Below, piece after piece: positions 39,679-47,712 of a stretch of 52,771 bases of DNA (position 1 is the first letter of the stretch; each line of letters starts with the position of its first letter). Position numbers and translations under genes: made by a program. A model generated the notes under the pieces. It searched no databases. It saw only the letters and a program-made list of their open reading frames with translations, and was not told the origin of the DNA. The DNA is from Streptomonospora mangrovi (GTDB lineage: Bacteria; Actinomycetota; Actinomycetes; Streptosporangiales; Streptosporangiaceae): NCBI RefSeq assembly GCF_027604915.1, contig NZ_JAJAQC010000045.1, positions 1-52,771 on the forward strand, given 5' to 3'.

Positions 39679-41097
39679 ATGCCGACCCTTCCCCCGGCGC
39701 GGCCCGCCGGCGGCGCCCCCGACGCCGGCCCCGGCCCCGACGCCGAACTGCGCCGCGAACGCCGCGCCTGGTACGTCTACGACTGGGCCAACTCGGTCTT
39801 CTTCACCTCGATCATCTCGGTGTTCCTCGGCCCCTACCTGACCTCGCTGGCCGAGGCGGGCGCCGGCCCCGACGGCCGCATCAGCGTGCTGGGCTGGGCG
39901 ATGGACCCCACCGCGCTCTACCCCTACGCCACCTCGCTGTCGGTGCTGCTGCAACTCCTGCTGCTGCCGGCGGTGGGCGCGCTGGCCGACTACACCGGCC
40001 GCAAGCGCGAGATGCTGGGGATCCTGGCCTACATCGGCGCGTTCGCCACGATGGGCCTGTACTTCGTCGCCGGCACCGGTTACCTGCTGGGCGCAGCCCT
40101 GTTCGTGGTGGCCAACCTGGCGGTGGGCGCCTCGGTGGTGGTCTACAACTCCTTCCTGCCCGACCTGGCCACCGCCGACGAGCGCGACGCGGTGTCCTCA
40201 CGCGGCTGGGCCACCGGCTACCTCGGCGGCGCGCTGCTGCTCACCGTGCAACTGGTGCTCTACCTCTTCCACGACTCCTTCGGGCTGGAGGAGGGCCACG
40301 CCGTGCGGATCTGCATGGCCTCGGCGGGCATCTGGTGGGCGGTGTTCACCGTGGTGCCGCTGACCCGGTTGCGCAACCGGCGCGGCGGCGCCGCCGCGGG
40401 TGCCGCGGCCGGCGGCGCGGCGCCGGGCCGGGCCACCGGCGCCCGCGCGGTCCTGGCCAGCTTCGGCCAGCTCGCCCGCACCGTGCGCAGCCTGCGCGCC
40501 TACCCCCGCACGCTGCTGTTCCTGGTCGCCTACATCCTGTTCAACGACGGCATCCAGACGGTGATCGGGTTCTCGGCGACCTTCGCCGACCAGGCCCTCG
40601 GCCTGGGCCAGGAGGTCCAGATCGGCGCGATCCTCATGGTGCAGTTCGTGGCGTTCGGCGGCGCGCTGCTACTGGGCGCGATCGGCCGCCGCGCGGGGGC
40701 CAAGCGGACCATCCTGGGCAGCCTGGTGGTGTGGATCGCGGTGGTGGCGGTGGCGCCGGTGCTCCAGGCGGGGTCGGCGGTGCAGTTCTTCGTCCTGGCG
40801 TTCGCCATCGCCATCGTGCTGGGCGGCACCCAGGCGCTGTCGCGCTCGCTGTTCTCCCACCTGATCCCGCCCGGCAAGGAGGCCGAGTACTTCGGCCTCT
40901 ACGAGATCAGCGACAAGGGGTCGGCGTTCCTGGGCTCCCTGGCGATCGGGGTGGCCCTGGACGCCACCGGCGGCGACTACCGGCTGGCGATCCTGTCGCT
41001 GGTGGTGTTCTTCGTTGCGGGCGCGGCCCTGCTGGCGGCAGTGGACATCCCGCGCGCCATCCGCGAAGCAGGCAACCGGGCGCCCGCCCACGTGTAG
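39679..41097 (+). CDS. UMF1-family MFS transporter
   Basis: 472 residues with about 12 membrane segments. The N-terminal RRAWYVYDWANSVFFTSIISVFLGPYLTSLA is characteristic of the UMF1 (Atg22-like) family, and LADYTGRKREMLGILAY matches the MFS loop between helices 2 and 3. Bacterial substrates are poorly known; amino-acid or drug export has been suggested for relatives. ATG 39679 has AGGA 5 nt upstream; ATG 39667 is an alternative. A very strong hairpin follows. Confidence 0.88.
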   Translation: MPTLPPARPAGGAPDAGPGPDAELRRERRAWYVYDWANSVFFTSIISVFLGPYLTSLAEAGAGPDGRISVLGWAMDPTALYPYATSLSVLLQLLLLPAVGALADYTGRKREMLGILAYIGAFATMGLYFVAGTGYLLGAALFVVANLAVGASVVVYNSFLPDLATADERDAVSSRGWATGYLGGALLLTVQLVLYLFHDSFGLEEGHAVRICMASAGIWWAVFTVVPLTRLRNRRGGAAAGAAAGGAAPGRATGARAVLASFGQLARTVRSLRAYPRTLLFLVAYILFNDGIQTVIGFSATFADQALGLGQEVQIGAILMVQFVAFGGALLLGAIGRRAGAKRTILGSLVVWIAVVAVAPVLQAGSAVQFFVLAFAIAIVLGGTQALSRSLFSHLIPPGKEAEYFGLYEISDKGSAFLGSLAIGVALDATGGDYRLAILSLVVFFVAGAALLAAVDIPRAIREAGNRAPAHV

Positions 41098-41106
41098 GGC
41101 CGCCGG

Positions 41107-41141
41107 GCCGCCGGGCGGGGCGCGCTGCCCCGCCCGGCGGC
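41107..41141. terminator. 14-bp bidirectional hairpin terminator
   Basis: GCCGCCGGGCGGGG (41107-41120) pairs exactly with 41128-41141 around a 7-nt loop, between the convergent UMF1 and S37 peptidase genes. Confidence 0.85.
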
Positions 41142-41184
41142 GCCGCGCGGACGCGGCGCTCGGTGCGGTCGGTGCGGTCGGGGG

Positions 41185-42624
41185 CTAGACGAACCCGCGC
41201 TCGGGCAGGCGGCGCTGCTCCTCGGCGTCGTCCAGGCCGGGCACCCAGCCGCCGGAGCGCGGCTGCGCCTCGTCGGCCACGCCCGCCCACCGGCGCAGCG
41301 CCTCGGTGGCGGCGGCGCGGTCGGCGGCCTCCAGCGCCGCGATGGTGGCGCCGTGGTTGGCCTCGGGGGCGACGAACCGCATGGTCTCGCGGCGGGTGCT
41401 GTCGGGCACCCGGAAGGGCTCGGCGCCCCACGGGTCCCACTCGCCGTCCACGAACATCATCTCCTCGGAGCGGGTGCGCACCCACCGGTCGATGTCGGGC
41501 ATGGCCCGGCGGTCGAACCGCGCGTCGTCGAGGTCGTCGGTGAGGTAGGTGCGCGCCTGGAACAGGCCCGGGTAGCGCAGCAGGCCGCGGAGGTGGTCGG
41601 TGGGCACGCTGGGCGTGCCCAGTTGCGTGGCCGCCTGGTAGTAGTACGGGGTGTAGGGGATGGTGCCCTGGTCGGTGTAGAAGGAGAACCCGGCGATCTC
41701 GTCGAGGAACGCCGCGATCTCGGAGGTGGGGGCGTCGGCCGCGGGCACCTCGGCGCACGCCTGCGGCTGGGGCTGGTACTGCCAGAAAGCCCAGGGGGTG
41801 TCCAGCACCAGCATCTCGAACGCCCGGTCGGCGCTGCCGATGGTCTGGTCGAAGGTCCAGCCGTTCTCTTGCGCCAGGGCGGTGTAGTGGTCGACCAGTT
41901 CGCCGCGCCGCTCCAGGGCGGTGCGCTGCACCGCCTCCAGGTCCGCCTGGCAGGAGCCGTCCTCGCCCACGGTCTCGAAGAACTCCAGGTAGGCGCGATC
42001 GCGGTCGTCGTGGACGTCGTTGGGCGCGACGTAGGCGATGGTGCCGTCGAGGTCGCCGGGGTAGAAGCGGCGGTGGTAGACCGAGGTCATGCCGCCCTTG
42101 GAGGCGCCGGTGGAGACCCACTCCTCGGTGTAGACGTCGTTGAGCGCCGCGATGAGGCGGTGGTGGTCGGCGGCGGCCTGGCGGATGTCGAGGTCGTCCC
42201 AGTCGGCGGGCTCGGGCCGGGAGGGCTCGAAGAACCGCTGCTCGGTGGAGATCTGGTTGCCGTCGATGAGCCGCGTGGGCTCGGCCCGGAAGGGGCGGGT
42301 GTTGACGTCGTAGCCGCTGGTGTGCAGGACGGTGGGCCGGTCGAAGCCGCGGTGCAGCAGGGTCAGCCGCTGCTCGAAGGTCTGGCCGCGCGGGCGGTCG
42401 TGGTCGGCGGGCTGGGTGTAGCCCAGGACGAAGTAGCGGAAGCCGGGCTCGGTCTCGACCTCGTCGATGACGCGCAGGCCGGGCACGTCCTCCAGCCGGT
42501 CGACGATGTCGGGGGCGGGGTCGGCGCTCACCGGAGCGCCGCTCAGGAGCAGGCTCGCGGTGGTGAGCAGCGCGACGGCGGTGGCGCGCGCCGGCGCCGC
42601 GGAACGCGGAGTGCGGGGGGTCAC
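41185..42624 (-). CDS. Secreted family S37 peptidase (tripeptidyl aminopeptidase-like)
   Basis: 479 residues. A signal peptide (basic start, hydrophobic core about 16-28, cleavage near VSA-DP) precedes a domain closely resembling the PS-10/SM-TAP tripeptidyl aminopeptidase of Streptomyces mobaraensis: VLHTSGYDVNTRPFRAEPT, LIDGNQISTEQRFFEPSRP, then WVSTGASKGGMTSVYHRRF, in which Ser175 is the nucleophile, and EANHGATI with the likely His. It would remove tripeptides from extracellular peptides. GTG 42624 has a perfect AAGGAGG 8 nt upstream. Divergent from the DDN reductase. Confidence 0.88.
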   Translation of the reverse strand: MTPRTPRSAAPARATAVALLTTASLLLSGAPVSADPAPDIVDRLEDVPGLRVIDEVETEPGFRYFVLGYTQPADHDRPRGQTFEQRLTLLHRGFDRPTVLHTSGYDVNTRPFRAEPTRLIDGNQISTEQRFFEPSRPEPADWDDLDIRQAAADHHRLIAALNDVYTEEWVSTGASKGGMTSVYHRRFYPGDLDGTIAYVAPNDVHDDRDRAYLEFFETVGEDGSCQADLEAVQRTALERRGELVDHYTALAQENGWTFDQTIGSADRAFEMLVLDTPWAFWQYQPQPQACAEVPAADAPTSEIAAFLDEIAGFSFYTDQGTIPYTPYYYQAATQLGTPSVPTDHLRGLLRYPGLFQARTYLTDDLDDARFDRRAMPDIDRWVRTRSEEMMFVDGEWDPWGAEPFRVPDSTRRETMRFVAPEANHGATIAALEAADRAAATEALRRWAGVADEAQPRSGGWVPGLDDAEEQRRLPERGFV

Positions 42625-42825
42625 CCGTTCAACCTCCTTGGGGGATCGGATAGCGCCCGGCGGCGGTGGCCGCGGGTGGTCGGTTGCCGACTGAACGATG
42701 ATTGAGGGCGGCCTGCCCCGAGCCAAGGACGCCGCCGCGCACCGCCGGCGCGCCCCGGCGCGGCCGAGGGTCCCGCGCGTTCGGGTGAGTCGCCGCGCGG
42801 CGGGTAGACGCACGGGGGCGCCTCC

Positions 42826-42845
42826 GGGTAACACGTGGGTAACAC
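42826..42845. repeat. Direct repeat GGGTAACAC, 11-bp period
   Basis: Two copies of GGGTAACAC at 42826-42834 and 42837-42845, about one helical turn apart on the same face. This spacing suits a regulator binding as a direct-repeat dimer upstream of one of the divergent genes. Confidence 0.6.
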
Positions 42846-42864
42846 CGCGTTGTGGTCCGCCCCA

Positions 42865-42900
42865 GGAAGTCACCGGGGGCGTGGAAATCACCGGGGGCGT
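42865..42900. repeat. Two 18-bp tandem repeats
   Basis: Positions 42865-42882 and 42883-42900 agree at 17 of 18 bases (GGAAGTCACCGGGGGCGT and GGAAATCACCGGGGGCGT). They lie 60-95 nt before the reductase start and may be regulatory or a recent slip duplication. Confidence 0.75.
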
Positions 42901-42959
42901 TTCCGCGTTTTCCGCCCTTGGCGGCGAAAAACACCGTGATCGTCGGAAAGGGAGAAACC

Positions 42960-43373
42960 GTGCTGTACGGCAAGGAGCACGTCGAGCGCTACGTGGCCAC
43001 CAACGGCGAGGAGGGCCACGACTGGCAGGGCACCACCACCCTCATCCTCACCACCGTCGGCCGCAAGTCCGGCCAGCGGCGCAGCACCCCGCTGATCTAC
43101 CGCACCGACGGCGACGCGTTCGTCGTGGTGGCGTCCAAGGGCGGCGACCCCGACCACCCGCTGTGGTACAAGAACCTGCTGGCCAACCCCGAGGCCGAGA
43201 TCCAGGTCAAGGCCGACCGCTACCGGGTGCGGGCGCGCACGGCCGACGAGGAGGAGAAGGCGCGGCTGTGGCCGCGCATGGCGGCCACCTGGCCGCAGTA
43301 CGACGAGTACCAGACCAAGACCGAGCGCTCCATCCCCGTGGTGGTGCTGGACCCGGTCGAGAAACTGGCCTGA
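42960..43373 (+). CDS. F420-dependent (DDN-type) nitroreductase/quinone reductase family protein
   Basis: 137 residues, split-barrel fold of the deazaflavin-dependent reductase group: TLILTTVGRKSGQRRSTPLIYR, DAFVVVASKGGDPDHPLWYKNLLANPEAEIQV and RARTADEEEKARLWPRM are typical. It probably uses reduced F420 to reduce quinones or nitro compounds and protect against oxidative stress. GTG 42960 has GGGAG 6 nt upstream; earlier in-frame starts at 42936 and 42852 are possible. Confidence 0.88.
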   Translation: MLYGKEHVERYVATNGEEGHDWQGTTTLILTTVGRKSGQRRSTPLIYRTDGDAFVVVASKGGDPDHPLWYKNLLANPEAEIQVKADRYRVRARTADEEEKARLWPRMAATWPQYDEYQTKTERSIPVVVLDPVEKLA

Positions 43374-43678
43374 GCCGGCGGGCGGCGCGCGTGCGCGAAC
43401 ACGCGAGTGCGTGCGCGGGCGCGCCGCCGCCACTCCCCGCGGCGGTCGGGCGGACGGCCGGGGTGCCCGGTGGCCACCCGGTCGCCGGGAACGGATCCGA
43501 GCGCGCACGGAGCGGCGCGCGGCAGCCGCCGACCTGCATGGACTACCGTGCGGCACAACCCGGTCACAACGGACCGAACATTATCGCACGGTTGGAGAAC
43601 CGGCGGGCGGGGAATCTTGACACGGACCGCCGTGTTAGACCCATGAAGACCGCAAGAGCGCCTGGAGGCACGTAAACG
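43374..43678. other. 305-bp gap holding the rbpA promoter
   Basis: It is rich in GCGCG repeats at its left end. The sigma-R-type promoter (43611-43636) is listed separately. No gene or strong hairpin was seen. Confidence 0.5.
43611..43636 (+). promoter_or_regulatory. Sigma-R-type promoter GGAAT-N18-GTT for rbpA
   Basis: GGAAT (43611-43615), exactly 18 nt, then GTT (43634-43636), the established consensus of the thiol-oxidative-stress sigma factor SigR of Streptomyces. In S. coelicolor rbpA is a known sigma-R target. A TTGACA at 43617-43622 lacks a fitting -10 partner. Confidence 0.75.
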
Positions 43679-44062
43679 ATGGCCGAGCGAGCACTTCGCG
43701 GTACGCGACTCGGGGCGACCAGCTACGAGAACGACCGCAACACCGACCTGGCCCCGCGCCAAGAGGTCACCTACGACTGCCCTCGGGGTCATCGCTTCTC
43801 CGTCACCTTCGCCACCGAGGCCGAGATCCCGACCAGCTGGGAGTGCCGCTTCTGCGGCGACACCGCCCTGATGGTCGACGGTCAGCAGCCGCAGGAGAAG
43901 AAGGCGAAGCCCGCGCGGACGCACTGGGACATGCTGCTGGAGCGCCGCAGCATGGAGGACCTCGAAGAGGTCCTGGCCGAGCGGCTGGAGCTGCTCCGCG
44001 CGCGCCGCAAGGAGGAGCAGGAGCACCTCCGCGCCATGACCGAGCAGCGGCGCAGCGCCTAG
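43679..44062 (+). CDS. rbpA: RNA polymerase-binding protein RbpA
   Basis: 127 residues, an essential or near-essential actinobacterial partner of RNA polymerase that stabilises principal-sigma open complexes and can affect rifampicin tolerance. The N-terminal MAERALRGTRLGATSYE..DR, the zinc-binding set Cys34, His38, Cys56, Cys59 (DCPRGH, ECRFCG), the basic linker and the sigma-interacting C-terminal helices RTHWDMLLERRSMEDLEEVLAERLELLR are all present. ATG 43679 has GGAGG about 10 nt upstream. It has its own sigma-R-type promoter and a terminator shared with the convergent NTPase gene. Confidence 0.97.
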   Translation: MAERALRGTRLGATSYENDRNTDLAPRQEVTYDCPRGHRFSVTFATEAEIPTSWECRFCGDTALMVDGQQPQEKKAKPARTHWDMLLERRSMEDLEEVLAERLELLRARRKEEQEHLRAMTEQRRSA

Positions 44063-44100
44063 CGCCCACCGCGCGCGACCATAGCGCGAACACCAGCACC

Positions 44101-44133
44101 AAGGGGCGGCGGCCATCGGGCCTCCCGCCCCTT
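44101..44133. terminator. Hairpin between rbpA and the STAND NTPase gene
   Basis: AAGGGGCGG (44101-44109) pairs exactly with CCGCCCCTT (44125-44133). The right arm overlaps the stop codon of the convergent NTPase gene, so it mainly serves rbpA. Confidence 0.7.
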
Positions 44134-46534
44134 AGTCATGCCGGGATACCTCTCCAAGCCAGCCCGCAACCTCCGCCCTCCTGGCCGCCGCCTCGACGTC
44201 GGCGAAGTGGGACAGCCGCCTCTGCGCGTCCTCCAGAACCGGGCGCGCATCCGCGTGGCGGCGCGCTTGGAGGAGCAGCCTGCCGTACTCGGCCTGCGCG
44301 AACGCGGCCCGCCGTTCGGCCCCTGACCTGAAATGGATCTCCAGCACCCTTTCGTAGAGGGTTGCGGCCTCATCGACGGCATGCTGCCGCTTCCGGACCT
44401 CCGCCGCCCCCTGGAGCGCTTCGGCCTCGCGAACGGTGTCGCCGGTTGTGTGGTGGGCCGCGGCCGAACGGTGGTAGGCGTCCAGGGCGTCGTCCAGATC
44501 GCCTCGGTCGACGTGAAGGCGCCCGAGTTCCATCGACGCATAGGCGATCCGCATCTCGTTGCCGAGTTCGTACGCCAGCTCCAGCGCCGTGGTGAGCCGG
44601 GCGAGCGCGCCGTCCAGGTCACCTCGGGCGCGAGCCGTCCACGCGAGGGTGACCATGGCCGAGAAGCCGCTCATCCGGTTGCCCGTCCGTTGGTGGAGGG
44701 CCGCCGCGCCACTCGCCGCCTGTTCCGCCTCCTCAACGGAGCCGGCCTCGAACAGGGCGTCCGCGAGATTCCCCAGAGCGATCCCCTGCCATCGCTCGTC
44801 TCCGAGGTCACGGAAGAGTTCGAGCGCGCGTCGAAAGTTCGATCGTGCGTCCGCGAATTGGCGCTCCCTCAGGTCCACAAGGCCGAGGGAGTTGTAGGAC
44901 GATCCCTGCCCGAAGAGGTCGCCGGTGCTCTGGCGGATCTCCAGTGCCCGGCGGTGGTGCTCCCGTCCCGTGTCCGTCCGATGGCACTGGACGTAGGCCA
45001 TGCCCAGGCTCTCGAAAAGATCGGCGACGGCGGACTCCGGTCCGTGGTCCCGAGCCGCGTCGAGGCCGATGGCCGCCGTCGCGATCCACTCGCCGACCGG
45101 TCCGTGGAACGCGTGGATGCGCCGGAGGACCAGCGGCAACTGCCAGGCGATCTCGTGGAAGCCGTCGGCAGCCGCCCTCTTCACGGCGGCGGTCAGGTTC
45201 GCACACTCGTCCTCGTACCAGCGCACAGCGTCGTCATGGCCGGCGAACGCGCGTGCCGGCCCTCCGGTGAGCGAGGGCCAGGCCGGCTCCGGAAACTGCG
45301 CGTCGATCAGCGACGCCGCCGCGTGCGCGGAGCGCAGGTACCAGAGCAGGAGCCGGTGGAGGATCCGTGCGCGGTCCGCGGCCGTGTCCTGGCGCTGGGA
45401 GAGTTCGGCGGCGTAGGCGCGCAGCAAGTCGTGATGTTCGAAGCGTTCCGCGCCTGTCTGCTCAAGAAGGTGTGCTCCGGTCAGGACGTCGAGGAGCCGC
45501 CTCGCGGTCGCGACGGGCCGGTTCGCCGCCGCGGCCGCCGCCTGCGCGGTAAAGTCGGTGCCCGGCAGCACTCCCAGCACCCGGAAGAGGCGGGCCGCCT
45601 CCTGCGGGAGTGCTCTGTAGGACCACGCGAACACCGAGCCGATCGTGTCCTGCTCGTCGTCCATGGCGAGGACCTCCCAGCGCCCTGACTCGTCCTGGAG
45701 TTCCTGGATGAGTTCGCTCAGCGGCGTGTGCGGTCGCGTCACGGCCCGCTCCGCTGCGATCTTCAATGCGAGGGGGAGCCGCGCGCACAGGCGCGCGAGA
45801 AGGGCGAGTTCGGAGGTGGGGTCCTCCCCCCGCTGTCCGGTGGTGACCTTTCGCAGCAGCGCTACCGACTCGGCGGGCGACAGGGTCCGCAGTGAGACGC
45901 GGTGCGCGCCGTCGCGGGTGACCAGCCCGGACAACCGGTTGCGGCTGGTGACCACCACCGCGCACTCCGCCGCACCGGCCAGCAGCGGACGGACCTGGGC
46001 CGCGGAGGAAGCGTTGTCGAGCACGATCAGGAACCTGCCCTCGGCGAGCAGCGACCGGTACAGTCCTGACCGCTCGTCGGGATCGACCGGAACCGCGTCC
46101 GGCACCGTACCGAGCGCTTTCAGGAACCGGTCCAGAACCTGTTCCGCGGTGACCGCGGAGCGGGTGTCGAAGCCCCGCAGGTTCGCGTACAACTGCCCGT
46201 CCGGAAACCGATCCTTGATCCGGTGCGCCCAATGGGCCGCGAGCGCGGTTTTCCCCACTCCGGCGGTGCCGACGATGACAAACGTCCCGGCCCCGCGGCG
46301 GCTCAGCAGTTCGTCAAGGCGGCGGAATTCGTCCGAGCGGTTGACGAAGTCGGGAATGTCGCCCGGCAGTTGGCGCGGGACCGGGAGACGCGGCCCGTCG
46401 CGGCCGCCATGGAAGTGAATCCCTCCCCGAACCGCGCCGGCCTGCACCGCCTGGCCGCTGACAGCCGCCATGCGCGAATGGACGGCGCGAGGCGGTGTTC
46501 CCCGGCCGGCCTCATACGGTGCGTCATTCGCCAT
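44132..46534 (-). CDS. STAND NTPase with NB-ARC domain and tetratricopeptide repeats
   Basis: 800 residues. A basic 60-residue N-terminus precedes an NB-ARC ATPase: Walker A GTAGVGKT (about 89-96), Walker B FLIVLDNA (about 168-175), VVVTSRNRLSGL (sensor-like, about 193-203), and the RLPLAL motif. From about 470 to 790 come tetratricopeptide-type helical repeats. It lacks the SARP DNA-binding domain of AfsR. STAND NTPases oligomerise on sensing a signal and act in regulation, immunity or cell death. ATG 46534 overlaps the upstream DUF6879-like gene by 11 nt without its own SD, so translation is probably coupled; Met22 is another start. Confidence 0.88.
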   Translation of the reverse strand: MANDAPYEAGRGTPPRAVHSRMAAVSGQAVQAGAVRGGIHFHGGRDGPRLPVPRQLPGDIPDFVNRSDEFRRLDELLSRRGAGTFVIVGTAGVGKTALAAHWAHRIKDRFPDGQLYANLRGFDTRSAVTAEQVLDRFLKALGTVPDAVPVDPDERSGLYRSLLAEGRFLIVLDNASSAAQVRPLLAGAAECAVVVTSRNRLSGLVTRDGAHRVSLRTLSPAESVALLRKVTTGQRGEDPTSELALLARLCARLPLALKIAAERAVTRPHTPLSELIQELQDESGRWEVLAMDDEQDTIGSVFAWSYRALPQEAARLFRVLGVLPGTDFTAQAAAAAANRPVATARRLLDVLTGAHLLEQTGAERFEHHDLLRAYAAELSQRQDTAADRARILHRLLLWYLRSAHAAASLIDAQFPEPAWPSLTGGPARAFAGHDDAVRWYEDECANLTAAVKRAAADGFHEIAWQLPLVLRRIHAFHGPVGEWIATAAIGLDAARDHGPESAVADLFESLGMAYVQCHRTDTGREHHRRALEIRQSTGDLFGQGSSYNSLGLVDLRERQFADARSNFRRALELFRDLGDERWQGIALGNLADALFEAGSVEEAEQAASGAAALHQRTGNRMSGFSAMVTLAWTARARGDLDGALARLTTALELAYELGNEMRIAYASMELGRLHVDRGDLDDALDAYHRSAAAHHTTGDTVREAEALQGAAEVRKRQHAVDEAATLYERVLEIHFRSGAERRAAFAQAEYGRLLLQARRHADARPVLEDAQRRLSHFADVEAAARRAEVAGWLGEVSRHD

Positions 46535-47135
46535 GGGGCGGTGGGAGCGCCGCCACGTGGCGGTCGAAGTACTCGGGGAGCGGGACAGCCGCACTGTGCA
46601 TCCGGACGACCTCGTCGCGGCAAGCGGCGATTAACTCGGCGTCCGCATACAACTCCGCACCACACAGGACTCCCGAATCCGTATAGCGGATCTTGTACAT
46701 GACGGAGTCGCCGATGACGAGGATTTCGGGCAGTTGGTGTTCACGTTCGAAGGGGGCGACCAGTTCACCGCCGCCGACCCTGATGTCCTCGCCATGCCGG
46801 TGGCGGATACGGAGGGAGTGGAACTCCCACTGGAGGTAGGGGGTGAGCGGCTGCTCGGCGATCCGCAGGCGGTGCACCCGGATCCCGGAGTCGGCAAGGG
46901 CGACCAGTTCGTTGCGAACGGACGGGCCGGCATCGTCCAGAGTGCGCAGCGCATCGTCCCACTCCCCCGCCGCGAACGCCGACCAACTCTCGCTCTCGGG
47001 CTGCTGAAAATGCTGGCGCCGCTCCAGTTTCCAGATATCGCCGGATTCGAGGCGTGAAAGGCGCTTTTCGAAGTCGGCCAGGTACGCCTCCAAGCCCAGG
47101 TGGCGGCCCCGGGCGAACGCCATTCGCTCAAGCAT
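46524..47135 (-). CDS. DUF6879-like protein
   Basis: 203 residues. The pattern YLADFEKRLSRLESGDIWKLERRQHF, then VRNELVALADSGIRVHRLRIAEQPLTPYLQWEFHSLRIRHRHGEDIRV and YTDSGVLCGAELY fits the DUF6879 family common in filamentous actinomycetes, usually next to small proteins of the kind found just upstream. Function unknown; it resembles a small signalling or binding fold. ATG 47135 overlaps the stop of the upstream gene by 8 nt; Met5 is the alternative. Middle gene of a three-gene overlapping cassette ending with the STAND NTPase. Confidence 0.8.
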   Translation of the reverse strand: MLERMAFARGRHLGLEAYLADFEKRLSRLESGDIWKLERRQHFQQPESESWSAFAAGEWDDALRTLDDAGPSVRNELVALADSGIRVHRLRIAEQPLTPYLQWEFHSLRIRHRHGEDIRVGGGELVAPFEREHQLPEILVIGDSVMYKIRYTDSGVLCGAELYADAELIAACRDEVVRMHSAAVPLPEYFDRHVAALPPPHGE

Positions 47136-47397
47136 CGGGGATATCGGTTTTGGCGGCGATCAGAACATTGCGCGGGATGACGACCACGCGCTCGTCGCCG
47201 TCGACCTTGAGTTCACCCGGACGGCCCTCGGCGTACACGGAGGTGAGATCGCGGCCGATGACGGCGATGTCCCCGTTCTCCAGTTCCCAGATGTCAGGGC
47301 AGCCGCTGATTTTGTCGGTGTTCCCCAATTCGCCGGGCGACTTCCCCAGGCGCCGTTTCAACCTCGCGGATTCGTCGGCTTCCCAGGGACGAGGCAT
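47128..47397 (-). CDS. Small conserved actinomycete protein, partner of DUF6879
   Basis: 89 residues from ATG 47397, with AGGAG 8 nt upstream. The core is GKTSP-like (GKSPGELGNTDKISGCPDIWELENGDIAVIGRDLTSVYAEG) followed by DERVVVIPRNVLIAAKTDIPDA. The strand pattern suggests a small beta-rich protein. Genes like this often precede DUF6879 genes in Streptomyces (from memory). It has a likely -10 TACGAT on the minus strand (47428-47433). First gene of the three-gene cassette; function unknown. Confidence 0.75.
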   Translation of the reverse strand: MPRPWEADESARLKRRLGKSPGELGNTDKISGCPDIWELENGDIAVIGRDLTSVYAEGRPGELKVDGDERVVVIPRNVLIAAKTDIPDA

Positions 47398-47712
47398 TTT
47401 CCGTACTCCTACGACTCGAGGACACTTATCGTAGCATGGCGCAACCCGCCGCCCCAGGTCCTTTGCGCCGGGGCGTTGCACCGCCTTCTGCCCGGCGCAG
47501 AACCGAATAACAAGGTTCACGTGCGCACCACACGGACGCATTCCGGCGCGGCCGCACGACGTCCGCTTTCGCATGCCCGCCTTGGACCCGACCACCGACG
47601 GCCGCCCGTCAACGGTGCCGGTCCTGGCAGGCCCCCGCGCCGGAGTCGGCGGCGCCGCGCCGACGCGCAGACCGGGTGCCGACGGGACACACGCCCCGCA
47701 CGGCGCAGAGGG
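47398..47712. other. 315-bp gap upstream of the STAND cassette
   Basis: It holds the cassette promoter (a -10-like TACGAT at 47428-47433 on the minus strand, without a clear -35). Apart from that I see neither a gene nor a strong hairpin. Confidence 0.5.

Larger units (their letters stand above)
42625..42959. other. Divergent intergenic region (335 bp) with direct repeats
   Basis: It lies between the S37 peptidase and the DDN reductase. It holds two direct-repeat clusters (42826-42845 and 42865-42900). The reductase frame continues upstream to 42852 across the second cluster, but the better SD favours the later start. No gene is seen. Confidence 0.5.

Noticed and set aside
46110-46126. GAGCGCTTTCAGG within the STAND NTPase gene
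   Set aside because: Half match only, inside coding sequence, with no nearby promoter.
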